From the NCBI RefSeq assembly GCF_006539925.1, contig NZ_BJNY01000022.1, positions 1 to 60,478 of the forward strand: a stretch of 60,478 nt of DNA, in the 5' to 3' direction. The notes under the pieces were generated by a model. That model ran no database searches. It saw only the letters and a list, made by a program, of their open reading frames with translations, and was not told where the DNA came from. The DNA is from Glutamicibacter uratoxydans. Lineage in GTDB: Bacteria; Actinomycetota; Actinomycetes; Actinomycetales; Micrococcaceae. The translations under genes and the position numbers were made by a program. Numbering within the stretch: the stretch's first letter is position 1; each line of letters opens with the position of its first letter. Shown here piece by piece: positions 1-9,870 of the stretch.

Positions 1-24
1 AAGGTTTCCCAACCTCAGTAGCTG

Positions 25-68
25 ATGCCGCTGCCGGATTGATCTTTCGCTTGATCCGGCAGCGGCAT
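25..68 (+). terminator. Rho-independent terminator of an upstream gene
   Basis: A 15-bp GC-rich stem (25-39 pairing with 54-68) is followed by TTT. It presumably ends a gene lying left of the window, since no gene begins before 151. Confidence 0.75.
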
Positions 69-150
69 TTCTGCACTCAAATTAGAGCTTCGACCGTGCA
101 CACGGTAATTTGTAGCAATATCTAATATCCTGCGTGGAAAGTTTGGGGTC

Positions 151-771
151 ATGTCACAGCGGCGATATGGGCGGTATCATCCTCAGCGCAAACGCGTTCC
201 TTGGTACAATCTGCGCCGGTCAATCTCGCGGAAAGGACGCAAAGTCCTTGTAGCGTGCAGCTTAGTATTCATGGTTTGCGTGACGCTATTGATTTCCGTT
301 GTGGCGATTGACGAGAACCGAAGAGTAGCCGAATTCACCTTGACTGAGAAATCATTTGTCGGCGAGGTTGTATCGCAAGATCTCGACGACTGCAGTATCA
401 AGGTCAAGATCACCGGCTTAGCCGGTTCGAAATCTGAACGATATGCCGTCACCGATTGCGGAAATTTCCTATTGTCTACAGGGAGTCGCGTATATCTGGT
501 TGAAGACCCTGATGAGGCGATGCAAGGTGACTTGTATGTAGTCGGTCCCAACCAGGATTGGCAGGCTGCTGCAGAAATCGACTATGAACTGGTTGCGTTA
601 GCGCCGATATTCGTTGCTGGAATTAGTTGGATTGCGCTCGACGGGATTCTCTTGAAGTTTGACAGGCCGGCACATATTGCTAGGTCGAGGGGAATTAAGC
701 CAGCGCCTGGTCGTTTTGAAAAGGTCGTTCTTGCCCTGCAATTTGCACCAAAAAAGTGCGATTTTCAATAA
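151..771 (+). CDS. hypothetical two-pass membrane protein
   Basis: I do not recognise a family. The 206-residue protein has an Arg/Lys-rich N-terminus, a hydrophobic helix at about residues 32-53, a soluble domain of about 90 residues with two cysteines (in DDCSIK and VTDCGN) that could form a disulfide if it faces outside, and a second helix at about 146-169. The basic N-terminus suggests a cytoplasmic start with the central domain outside. The end overlaps the next gene by 16 bp, so the two are probably translationally coupled. Base composition is more AT-rich than in the purine block downstream, which hints at an accessory origin. Confidence 0.6.
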   Translation: MSQRRYGRYHPQRKRVPWYNLRRSISRKGRKVLVACSLVFMVCVTLLISVVAIDENRRVAEFTLTEKSFVGEVVSQDLDDCSIKVKITGLAGSKSERYAVTDCGNFLLSTGSRVYLVEDPDEAMQGDLYVVGPNQDWQAAAEIDYELVALAPIFVAGISWIALDGILLKFDRPAHIARSRGIKPAPGRFEKVVLALQFAPKKCDFQ

Positions 772-1211
772 TTGTGCTGAGCGTACTTGTCGCAGTTGGC
801 TTAGGGATGTGGTTCATTGATGCGGACAACCAGGACTTTGAACGTAGCGAGAAACTGGTTGCCACGGCTCCACACCACCAAGCTACTCTGGTTAGCCATA
901 AGACATCCGGACGCTCGGGAGAACCCGCAAAAGTTGACGTAAATGGCCGTCGGCTTGATCTCTCTTGGGATTTACCAGGTCTGCGTTCAATGGAGCTGGG
1001 AAGTACTTTTGATGTCGTCTTGGATCCCGACTATCCGCTAGCTGCTATACCTGTAGATTTCGCTTTGGGCCCCGGAAACAGTCCTGGAACGCAACTTGGA
1101 AACAAGATGCTGGCATTCCTTCCTACGTTGGTGATTGTGGGACTCGTGCTTAGAGTTTGCGCGTCCCGCCATCCATTGCGCATGTTTGAACCGAAAGAAG
1201 CGGACGCCTAG
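756..1211 (+). CDS. hypothetical membrane protein, coupled to the preceding gene
   Basis: GTG start inside the end of the upstream gene. The protein of 151 residues starts with a hydrophobic helix (about 3-21), has a soluble middle of about 95 residues and a second helix at about 118-136, followed by a short basic tail. Topology copies that of its neighbour (helix, extracytoplasmic-looking domain, helix), so the pair may form one membrane complex. No family recognised. The 225 bases after its stop hold no convincing gene. Confidence 0.55.
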   Translation: MRFSIIVLSVLVAVGLGMWFIDADNQDFERSEKLVATAPHHQATLVSHKTSGRSGEPAKVDVNGRRLDLSWDLPGLRSMELGSTFDVVLDPDYPLAAIPVDFALGPGNSPGTQLGNKMLAFLPTLVIVGLVLRVCASRHPLRMFEPKEADA

Positions 1212-1499
1212 GAATCCTAGAAAAGTACTGTATTCGAGTGTTCAACGTCGCCTGGATTGCCTGTGCAAGATTACTCCCTGCATCCATGCAAACCTGAAGC
1301 TCAAGAAAACTTTGTTGAGCTATCTAAAGAATTTTAAGCACGTCACCGTCCGGTAAATCGACTTCTACCTGATAAATGCCGATGAATATCTATCTGTTCA
1401 AATGGAAGACAAATTCTTCCTTGGTAGTATCGACGGATGTCTGGGATGGGCCGCGGCCGCAATCCCAGCTGGTATTGCCCCCGACGAAAGCACCACTAC

Positions 1500-3614
1500 G
1501 TGTCGACAACAATTGCCACTCCGAACGAAACCGAGAAGAAGGCCGGTTTTAGGAGCGACTTGCAAGGTTTGCGCGCTCTGGCCGTGCTTTTAGTGATGCT
1601 TTATCACATCTGGTTCTCCCGGGTCTCCGGGGGAGTGGACATCTTCTTGATGCTCTCGGCGTACTTCCTCACTGCCTCGACAGCAAAGCGCATTTCGCGC
1701 GGTGAAAGGCCCAAGGTGCTCGGTGCATGGGCGCATCGCTTCTCCAGGCTGGTGCCCCAGGCCGCCGTGGTAATTGTTTCCATCATTGCCGCTTCTTGGC
1801 TGTTGCTGCCATCCAACAAGTGGCCGGCGCTGATCGACCAGTCCTTCGCCTCGCTGCTCTATAAGCAGAACTGGTACTTGGCGGCGAACCAAGTCGACTA
1901 CTACAACTTCGACCACTCTTCCTCCTCTCCGCTGCAGCACTTCTGGTCGCTGTCGGTGCAGGGGCAGATTTTCATCATCTGGCCGCTGGTCTTGGCTTTC
2001 TGTGCGGTGGTGTGGAAGCTGTTCTTCTCCAAGATCAACTTCTCTTGGGTTGCGGGCGCTGCATTCGCGATCATCTTCGCCGGATCGCTGTCCTACTCAA
2101 TCCAGATCACCGCAAGCAACCAACAGATCGCCTACTACCATACCGGGGCTCGGCTGTGGGAATTCGCCCTTGGTTCCCTGGTGGCTTTGGCCATGCCGCT
2201 GTTCGAAAAGCTTCCGCAGATGCTGCGTCGCTTCGGCGGCTGGGCCGGACTGGCCACCGTTGTTTCCTGCGGTGCGCTGATGGATGTCCAGGGGCAGTTC
2301 CCCGGCTATATGGCGTTGGTTCCGACAGTTGGTGCGGCGTTGATCATTGCCGCCCCTGCTCCGCGCCGCTGGGCCAATCCCGCCGGTATATTGTCAGTCG
2401 CACCGCTGACAAAGCTCGGCGACCTGTCCTACGGCATGTACCTGTGGCACTGGCCGCTGCTGGTCTTCTACCTTGGCCTCAGCGGCAATGCGGAGGCGGG
2501 CTTCCTTGCAGGCTCCGTGCTCATCGCGGTCTCCATCGCCCTTGCCTGGTGCTCTACCAATCTGGTGGAGAAGCCACTGGCCCAGTGGCAGTCAACTGTC
2601 GACTTTGGCGGGTTCCCCGTGGGGCGGCAGGCCCAGCTAGTTGGAGGACTGCTGGTTCTGGTGATCGGCGTGGGCGCCGCCAGCATTCCGGCTCTTGCTT
2701 GGGAGGGGAAGGTCGAATACCGCCGCACCGTGGCCGCGACTCAGTCGGCGACCGAAAACCCGGGCGCCACCGCTCCGAAGGATTGGGATCCGTCGCCCGC
2801 GGCCCTGACGCTGCCCTTGGCTACCGACCTAGAAGGCGAATGGCAGACTCCGGGCGAAGGATGCTCGGGGGAGAACTCTCCGGATGACGAGCGCATCATC
2901 TTCTGTTCGCAGGGTGGTGACTTCGCCCCGGGCAAGCCGGTGCTGCTGCTCTTGGGCGACTCGCACATCCAGCACTGGTCCGACGCCGCGTCGAAGATGA
3001 TGGAGAACTCCGGCGGAAGCTGGATCATGGTCTACCACCCGGGCTGCCGCTATGGCTCGGACGCCGCCCGCGACGTTCAGGAGTGTGCGGACTTCCAGGA
3101 TGCCGCCCAGGAGTATGTTGCACGCATTGCACCGACCTGGGTCATGGCAACAGGCAGCATGACAGCTGCCAGCTATGATGAGGACGGGCGCAGCCCCGGC
3201 GAGCAGGAATACCTGGTGGACAACTTCGACGAATCCATCCAGCCATTCCTGGAAGCCGGCAGCAAGGTGATCGCCGTGCGGGACACCCCGCGCTATGAAT
3301 ACTCGATTCCCGAATGCGCGGATTCCAAGAAGTCCGACACCACACGCTGCGACCGCGCCGCCTCCGAGCGGCTGAATGCGGTCAATCCGGTGGACGAATG
3401 GCTTGATTCCAAGGACTACGGCAGCAAGGTCATCTCGCTGGACCTGACCGAGCTGCTATGTCCGGAAGGCACTTGCAAGGCGGTCATCGGCAATGTGCTT
3501 ACCTATCTGGATGACACCCACCTGTCCAAGACTTTCGTGGACAGCGCCGCAGATGAATTCGAGGCGGCCTTCCGCCGCGCCACAGGCTACAAGGGCCACA
3601 GTTCCGAGGGCTGA
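1500..3614 (+). CDS. acyltransferase 3 / SGNH-type O-acyltransferase (OafA-like)
   Basis: Integral membrane O-acyltransferase expected to acetylate a cell-surface glycan. The N-terminal half has about ten hydrophobic helices and the AT3 hallmarks: LRALAVLLVMLYHIWF followed by GGVDIFLMLSAYF, and YGMYLWHWPLL. The C-terminal half, after a last helix near residue 390, is an extracytoplasmic SGNH hydrolase-like domain with GDSH (about residue 486) and a late DDTHLS holding the Asp-x-x-His pair. Length (704 residues) fits AT3-SGNH fusions. The frame stays open from an ATG at 1437, but those 21 residues look non-native, so I prefer GTG 1500; neither start has a strong Shine-Dalgarno. Substrate unknown. 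Confidence 0.85.
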   Translation: MSTTIATPNETEKKAGFRSDLQGLRALAVLLVMLYHIWFSRVSGGVDIFLMLSAYFLTASTAKRISRGERPKVLGAWAHRFSRLVPQAAVVIVSIIAASWLLLPSNKWPALIDQSFASLLYKQNWYLAANQVDYYNFDHSSSSPLQHFWSLSVQGQIFIIWPLVLAFCAVVWKLFFSKINFSWVAGAAFAIIFAGSLSYSIQITASNQQIAYYHTGARLWEFALGSLVALAMPLFEKLPQMLRRFGGWAGLATVVSCGALMDVQGQFPGYMALVPTVGAALIIAAPAPRRWANPAGILSVAPLTKLGDLSYGMYLWHWPLLVFYLGLSGNAEAGFLAGSVLIAVSIALAWCSTNLVEKPLAQWQSTVDFGGFPVGRQAQLVGGLLVLVIGVGAASIPALAWEGKVEYRRTVAATQSATENPGATAPKDWDPSPAALTLPLATDLEGEWQTPGEGCSGENSPDDERIIFCSQGGDFAPGKPVLLLLGDSHIQHWSDAASKMMENSGGSWIMVYHPGCRYGSDAARDVQECADFQDAAQEYVARIAPTWVMATGSMTAASYDEDGRSPGEQEYLVDNFDESIQPFLEAGSKVIAVRDTPRYEYSIPECADSKKSDTTRCDRAASERLNAVNPVDEWLDSKDYGSKVISLDLTELLCPEGTCKAVIGNVLTYLDDTHLSKTFVDSAADEFEAAFRRATGYKGHSSEG

Positions 3615-3675
3615 GAGCACAGTATGACGCGGCGAGGGCATGAGCTTGGACACAGTGGGTCAATCGGGAATCCCA

Positions 3676-5243
<1,568 letters not shown>

Positions 5244-5251
5244 ATGCATCT

Positions 5252-5309
5252 AAACGAACCCCGCCTTTGCCCCGGCCCATCGCCGCGGCAGAGGCGGGGT
5301 TTGTCGTTT
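5252..5309 (+). terminator. guaB terminator
   Basis: AACCCCGCC pairs with GGCGGGGTT around a C-rich loop, with an outer AAACGA/TCGTTT extension and a T-rich end. Confidence 0.85.
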
Positions 5310-5353
5310 GAGCCTTAATATTCGTGAGTTGAGTACTTTTATTCGCAACGTCG

Positions 5354-5359
5354 CATAAT
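5354..5359 (+). promoter_or_regulatory. -10 box of the lipoprotein gene
   Basis: CATAAT lies 8 nt before the ATG at 5368, with TTGAGT 19 nt further upstream as a possible -35. Transcription would start almost at the ATG, so the mRNA is probably leaderless. Confidence 0.45.
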
Positions 5360-5367
5360 CTTTAGCC

Positions 5368-5877
5368 ATGAAGACTCGAATTTATGGTGTGTTTGCTGTT
5401 GTGGCAATGTCTGGAATCGGGTTGACAGGCTGCACTGCCGGTGGAGGTTCCGCGGCCGCCCCGAGCCAAGAACCCAGCGCGGCGCCGGCACAATCGTCGG
5501 CACCCAAGACCTCCAAAGCGGCAGAAGAAACAGTTTCTCCCTTCGGCAAGCAGCAAGAAAGCGTCAACAAGCTGCTCAAGGACACGACCATTCTGTCCCA
5601 GGTCCATACCAAGGGCTCACCGAGCATTGCCATCGGCGAGCTGCCGGTGAAATATGAATCAGTTGGATTCTTGATCAACTGCAGCGCGGCTTCTGCCTGG
5701 GAGCTGCAATATGAGAACGGCAAGACCTTTGCCAGCGGCTCGTGCGGTCCAAACGTTCCGGCAGATCCCGGGATCGAAGTATCAGTAGACAGTCTGCAGA
5801 GCGAAACCGTCACATTTGCCATGAAGGACAAGGTAGAAGTGTGGGCCACCGCCTACGCTGTCGCGAAAGAAGCATAG
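5368..5877 (+). CDS. putative lipoprotein
   Basis: Secreted and lipid-anchored protein of unknown role. A basic N-terminus, hydrophobic core and lipobox LTGC (Cys22) are followed by a low-complexity Ala/Ser/Pro linker (about 25-55) and a globular domain of about 110 residues with three further cysteines. No enzymatic motif is visible. The region before the ATG looks like a promoter without a Shine-Dalgarno. The gene converges on the VanZ gene, sharing the hairpin between them. Confidence 0.7.
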   Translation: MKTRIYGVFAVVAMSGIGLTGCTAGGGSAAAPSQEPSAAPAQSSAPKTSKAAEETVSPFGKQQESVNKLLKDTTILSQVHTKGSPSIAIGELPVKYESVGFLINCSAASAWELQYENGKTFASGSCGPNVPADPGIEVSVDSLQSETVTFAMKDKVEVWATAYAVAKEA

Positions 5878-5888
5878 TAGCTCCGAAC

Positions 5889-5927
5889 CAAAAAGTTGAC
5901 CCCCGAAGCGATCGCTCCGGGGGTCAA
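5889..5927 (-). terminator. terminator of the VanZ gene
   Basis: Stem TTGACCCCCG (5896-5905) / CGGGGGTCAA (5918-5927) with an inner AGCGA/TCGCT extension. The run of A at 5889-5894 gives a T-tract only when read on the minus strand. Confidence 0.8.
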
Positions 5928-5959
5928 GTGCACCTGTGTGCCGGCTTGCGGCATTTTCA

Positions 5960-6400
5960 TCAGGTGCTGGCAAAATCGCGTCGCATGCGCCGTTCTTCAA
6001 ACCACAGGTAGGCGATGAAGAGCACCGCTCCGCACAAGGTTCCCAGGGAATTGGCCAGAATGTCCCACAGCGACGGATAGCGGTTCGGGAGGAACAGCAG
6101 CTGCGAGAGCTCGATAAGTCCAGACAGTGCCACACCGAGGATCAAAGTGACTCGAAACCTGCGGGTCCACCACATGGCCAACAAGCCGAGCGGGAGGAAG
6201 AACAGGATATTGGCGCCGAATTCGACCTTGCGATAGCCAATCCACTTCGGGAAGCCGTGTCGGTGCAGCTTGGCAAGGAATTCATTGAGCCAGGGACCTG
6301 CACTTTGGTCTACCGGGGTAGGCCACAACGCGATGAGCACCAGCGCCAAGGCATAGCCGCCGATTGCAGCGAATATCCAACGTGTCCCCACACGAGTCAT
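5960..6400 (-). CDS. VanZ family membrane protein
   Basis: VanZ-like proteins are small membrane proteins; the founding member gives low-level teicoplanin resistance, but most homologues have no assigned role. This 146-residue copy shows four hydrophobic helices and the family pattern FGANILFFLPLG, GLIELSQLLF and DILANSLGTLCGA. The frame is open 8 codons further upstream, but the ATG at 6400 is preceded by GGGGGATC, a good ribosome site. Single gene with its own terminator. A second VanZ protein is encoded at 15768-16334. Confidence 0.82.
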   Translation of the reverse strand: MTRVGTRWIFAAIGGYALALVLIALWPTPVDQSAGPWLNEFLAKLHRHGFPKWIGYRKVEFGANILFFLPLGLLAMWWTRRFRVTLILGVALSGLIELSQLLFLPNRYPSLWDILANSLGTLCGAVLFIAYLWFEERRMRRDFAST

Positions 6401-6634
6401 TCTTTGATCCCCCAGGTGCGGCACAGTCGGCCAGCAGATTAGTCAATGTACTAATTCTAACTGTCGGGGAGGTTGCACCGGGAGTTGAAGGCGTCATAGT
6501 GAGGTATCCAATACCGGCATCTCCAGTGCTGTGAACTGACAGTTGGCCACGTAGAATTGCCTGATGGCGGTGCGAGGTGCGCATGGCGGGGACAACCTGC
6601 CAACACGCCGGTGATTGAAAGGTTATTGATCCCA

Positions 6635-7954
6635 GTGGTTCAGCCGAAGAACTTGAAGAAGCTCACCCGCGAACGCATGGAACGCACCGGTGAAAGCTAC
6701 ACCACCGCCCGCAAGAACATCATGACCAACAAGCCGGAAAGCCCCAAGGCCGCCCGTGCCGCAGCAGCACGCAATTACGGCAAGGAGCAGCGCGAAAGGG
6801 ACCAAGCAGCCGCCGCCGCATCTTCTCCTTCGAATTCCTCCTCGTCCAAGCCGAAGAAGACCACCAAGAAAGAAGAAGAGCTTCCCGAGTACCCGGCGCC
6901 AGAGAACGTCATGCAGTACGACGCCGCGCTGTGGCACCGCGTCTTCACCCAGGCAGGCGTCGTCAATCCCGTCACCGGGCTGCCATTCACCGAGGCGATG
7001 CTGGCTGGACTGGCCGGAGGCATCGGCTTCATGCAACACAGCTTCTTGGACGAAGACGACGTATCGGTTGCGCTGATCACCCGTTCCCACCCCGAGCCGT
7101 ACACCCAGAACCTGCTCACCCGCAGCGGGGCCAAGCTCCTTGAACGCACCACCAGCTCGCCAATCCGCGCCGCCGAATACCTGGACGCCGGCCTGGATGC
7201 CGGACGCGCCGTAGTGGTCCGCGTGGCAGTGAACGCCCTGCCCTGGATCGACCCAGAAGATGTCGACGAGGCAGACACCATCGACCTGGCAGTCGTCGGC
7301 GACTACGAAGACGACCTCCTGGTTGACGACGGTTCCGGTTCGCTGAACCCGATCAGCCCCGAGGACCTGACCGCCGCCCGCGCCAAGCGCAAGCGCGAGA
7401 AGTTCTGGCAGGCATGGGTGGTCTCGCGCCGATCGCCCAAGCCGGAAGCACTGGCTTCCAACGTGCTCGACGCGATTGCAGAGACCACGGCGCGTCTACT
7501 GGGCACCAGCGAACTGCGCGGCATCCCAGCGCACTTCGCCAAGAACTTCGGCATCGCCGGCATGCACACCTTCGCGGCCCGGCTGCGCGATAGTGAAGGC
7601 AAGACCGGGTGGGCGCAGCTGTTCGCCGATGGAGGCCAGCGCGAGCAGGCACTCGAACAGCTGGCAGGATTCCTCTCCGACACCCGCTTCGGCGGCATCG
7701 GCGGCCTGCGTGGACAGTATGCCGACTTCCTCGACGAAGCCGCAGAGCTTCCCGGCTTGGAAGCGCTGGGGGAGTACGCCGCCAACTACGCTTCACTGGC
7801 CGCGCTGTGGATCGACTTCTCCCAGCTGATTTTCGCCGAGCTTGAACCGGCAGCATTATTCGCGGCCATGGCCGATGCCATGGAGCAGATTGCCGCCGCG
7901 GAAGAGCAGGCAGCCGTCGCGCTCGCCGAGGCCGCTGCTCAGCTTCGTGTCTAG
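6635..7954 (+). CDS. conserved hypothetical protein
   Basis: No characterised family recognised. The N-terminus carries a charged helical segment (KLTRERMERTGESYTTARKN) of a type I recall at the start of several actinobacterial proteins of unknown role. Next comes a disordered Ala/Ser/Lys-rich linker, then a mainly helical, acidic, Ala-rich domain of about 340 residues ending in a helix with repeated AEEQAAVALAEAAAQ. No signal peptide or membrane helix, so cytoplasmic. The frame is open from 6557; GTG 6635 is preferred because GAAAGG lies 12 nt upstream, but the start is uncertain. Confidence 0.65.
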   Translation: MVQPKNLKKLTRERMERTGESYTTARKNIMTNKPESPKAARAAAARNYGKEQRERDQAAAAASSPSNSSSSKPKKTTKKEEELPEYPAPENVMQYDAALWHRVFTQAGVVNPVTGLPFTEAMLAGLAGGIGFMQHSFLDEDDVSVALITRSHPEPYTQNLLTRSGAKLLERTTSSPIRAAEYLDAGLDAGRAVVVRVAVNALPWIDPEDVDEADTIDLAVVGDYEDDLLVDDGSGSLNPISPEDLTAARAKRKREKFWQAWVVSRRSPKPEALASNVLDAIAETTARLLGTSELRGIPAHFAKNFGIAGMHTFAARLRDSEGKTGWAQLFADGGQREQALEQLAGFLSDTRFGGIGGLRGQYADFLDEAAELPGLEALGEYAANYASLAALWIDFSQLIFAELEPAALFAAMADAMEQIAAAEEQAAVALAEAAAQLRV

Positions 7955-8038
7955 GATTGTGGCGCAGTAGACGCTGGAATAGCCGGGTTTCTAGTCATGG
8001 ACGGCGGGAAACCCGGCCACTCTTGATAACCTAGTGTC

Positions 8039-9190
8039 GTGAGTAATGAGATTGAGATCGGCCGCGGCAAGCGGGCCACTAAGGCATATTCCCTGGACGA
8101 CGTAGCGATCGTACCGAATCGCCGTACCCGCGACCCGAAGGACGTGTCGGTCTCCTGGCAGATCGATGCCTTCCAGTTCGACACCCCGATCCTGGGTGCG
8201 CCAATGGACTCGGTAACCTCCCCTGAGACCGCCATCGCCCTGGGCGAGCTGGGCGGCCTGGGCGTGCTGAACCTTGAGGGCCTGTGGACCCGCTACGAGG
8301 ATCCAACCTCGGTGCTGGCGGAAATCGCTGGTCTGAAGAGCGAATCCGGCACCCGCAACGATCCGAAGATCACCGCCAAGCTGCAGGAGCTGTACTCGGC
8401 TGAAATCCAGCCAGAGCTGATCACCTCCCGCCTGGCGCAGATCCGCGAATCCGGCGTCGTCGTCGCTGGCTCGCTGACCCCGCAGCGCACCCAGCAGTTC
8501 TACAAGACCGTGGTCGACGCAGGCGTGGACATCTTCGTCATCCGCGGCACCACCGTTTCGGCGGAGCACGTGTCCAAGAGCACCGAGCCGCTGAACCTCA
8601 AGCAATTCATCTACGAACTCGATGTCCCAGTGATCGTGGGCGGCGCAGCCGGCTACACCCCAGCCATGCACCTGATGCGCACCGGCGCCGCCGGTGTGCT
8701 CGTGGGCTTTGGCGGCGGAGCATCCTCCACCACCCGCCGCACCCTGGGCATCCACGCGCCGATGGCCACTGCCATTGCCGATGTTGCAGCGGCGCGCCGC
8801 GACTACATCGAAGAGTCCGGCGGACGCTACGTTCACGTCATCGCCGACGGCGGCATGGGCAACTCCGGTGACATCGTCAAGGCCATCGCCATGGGCGCCG
8901 ATGCTGTCATGCTCGGCACCGCGCTGGCACGCGCCGAGGAAGCACCGGGCGCCGGCTACCACTGGGGCATGGAAGCAGTCCACGAGGCAAGCCCACGCGG
9001 CGACCGCGCCTACGTCGGCACCGTCGGCCCGCTGGAACGCGTGCTCAACGGCCCATCGCATGAAACCGATGGCACCTCGAACCTGGTGGGCGCGCTGCGT
9101 CGCTCCATGGCAACCACCGGCTACTCCACGTTGAAGGAATTCCAGCGCGTGGACGTCGTCGTTTCGCCTTACGAGTCTGACCGCTACTAA
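8039..9190 (+). CDS. guaB3: GuaB3 family IMP dehydrogenase-related protein
   Basis: TIM-barrel paralogue of IMP dehydrogenase (383 residues) without the CBS domains, typical of the GuaB3 group that sits near guaB in actinobacteria. It keeps the N-terminal LDDVAIVPNRRTRD, GAPMDSVTSPE and the phosphate site IADGGMGNSGDIVKA with GADAVMLG. Where true IMPDH has GPGSICTTR it has GFGGGASSTTRR (about residues 224-235), so the nucleophilic cysteine is absent. I recall the same change in other actinobacterial GuaB3 proteins; activity therefore cannot be assumed. GTG start at 8039. A very strong terminator follows. Confidence 0.93.
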   Translation: MSNEIEIGRGKRATKAYSLDDVAIVPNRRTRDPKDVSVSWQIDAFQFDTPILGAPMDSVTSPETAIALGELGGLGVLNLEGLWTRYEDPTSVLAEIAGLKSESGTRNDPKITAKLQELYSAEIQPELITSRLAQIRESGVVVAGSLTPQRTQQFYKTVVDAGVDIFVIRGTTVSAEHVSKSTEPLNLKQFIYELDVPVIVGGAAGYTPAMHLMRTGAAGVLVGFGGGASSTTRRTLGIHAPMATAIADVAAARRDYIEESGGRYVHVIADGGMGNSGDIVKAIAMGADAVMLGTALARAEEAPGAGYHWGMEAVHEASPRGDRAYVGTVGPLERVLNGPSHETDGTSNLVGALRRSMATTGYSTLKEFQRVDVVVSPYESDRY

Positions 9191-9213
9191 GCCTTAACGC
9201 TTCAGAGCATCTA

Positions 9214-9265
9214 CGACAGCCTTATGGTCAACTGGCAAGTTGACCATAAGGCTGTCGATTTTTTG
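9214..9265 (+). terminator. guaB3 terminator
   Basis: Perfect 19-bp stem (9214-9232 with 9239-9257), 6-nt loop, then a T-run. Confidence 0.95.
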
Positions 9266-9372
9266 TCTGTCTTGCTGCTGAATTGAGCTCGAATCATCGG
9301 CTGGTTTTCATGGAAATTTAAGGAATTTTTAGCTTATCTGGGTGCTAGCTGAGAACAGTTGGAAGTCCAATA

Positions 9373-9384
9373 TACCGATCGGTA
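9373..9384. promoter_or_regulatory. 12-bp palindrome upstream of csbD-like gene
   Basis: TACCGATCGGTA is a perfect palindrome 75 bp before the CsbD ATG. Its form resembles TetR-type operators. It differs from the site in front of the nearby TetR gene (9848), so the binding protein may be encoded elsewhere. Confidence 0.35.
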
Positions 9385-9458
9385 GCGTGGCATTACACCA
9401 AGCGGAACATTGACTGCTTGGCATTCCACCCATCTCAGTTCGGAAGGAAGGCGGCAGT

Positions 9459-9653
9459 ATGGGCCTCGGCGATAAGATCCAGAACAAAGCGCAGGAAGTC
9501 TCCGGCAAGATCAAGGAAAGTGTCGGCGATGCAACTGACAATGAGAAGTTGCAAGCCGAAGGAGTGAAGGACCAAGCGGCTGCGAAGGCCAAACAGGCCG
9601 GAGAAAACGTCAAGGACGCCGCAAAGGACGTTCGAGACGATCTAACTAAGTAA
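9459..9653 (+). CDS. CsbD family stress-response protein
   Basis: Small (64 residues), very hydrophilic, Lys/Ala/Asp/Glu-rich helical protein with the CsbD pattern: GDKIQNKAQEVSGKIKESVGD, then heptad-like AAAKAKQAGENVKDAAKDVRDD. CsbD proteins are abundant general-stress proteins (sigma-B regulon in Bacillus) whose biochemical role is unknown. A strong ribosome site (GGAAGGAAGG) lies about 8 nt upstream. Monocistronic between two hairpins. I could not identify a convincing alternative sigma-factor promoter in the preceding 190 bases. Confidence 0.9.
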   Translation: MGLGDKIQNKAQEVSGKIKESVGDATDNEKLQAEGVKDQAAAKAKQAGENVKDAAKDVRDDLTK

Positions 9654-9669
9654 ATAGCGCATCAAGTAG

Positions 9670-9695
9670 CGTCCGCCATGAGTTCATGGCGGACG
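9670..9695 (+). terminator. hairpin after csbD-like gene
   Basis: CGTCCGCCATGA pairs with TCATGGCGGACG across a 2-nt turn. The T-tract is weak. Confidence 0.65.
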
Positions 9696-9847
9696 TTACT
9701 GCGTTTGGGACAGCTGCAGAGGCCAAATCTCGATCATCAAGTGTCAATTGCCCTAGTTTCAAGGGTAAAAGTTCCATCCGACTTGATATGCCCCTTCGGC
9801 CTTGATCGCGAACTAATTTTCAGTTCACCGGCAGATTGCAAAAATAT

Positions 9848-9861
9848 ATAGACTGGTCTAT
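9848..9861. promoter_or_regulatory. TetR-type operator (ATAGAC-2-GTCTAT)
   Basis: Perfect inverted repeat with a 2-bp centre, 9 bp before the TetR start codon and overlapping TATAGACT/TCTATT, the likely -10 region. From memory this resembles LmrA/YxaF-type operators, the subgroup the adjacent regulator resembles. Autoregulation is the simplest reading. Confidence 0.65.
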
Positions 9862-9870
9862 TTTTAACTC

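Noticed and set aside
1437-1499. ATG start of the acyltransferase
   Set aside because: In frame, but the 21 residues it adds (Cys, Trp, Arg-rich) do not look like family sequence; GTG 1500 preferred.
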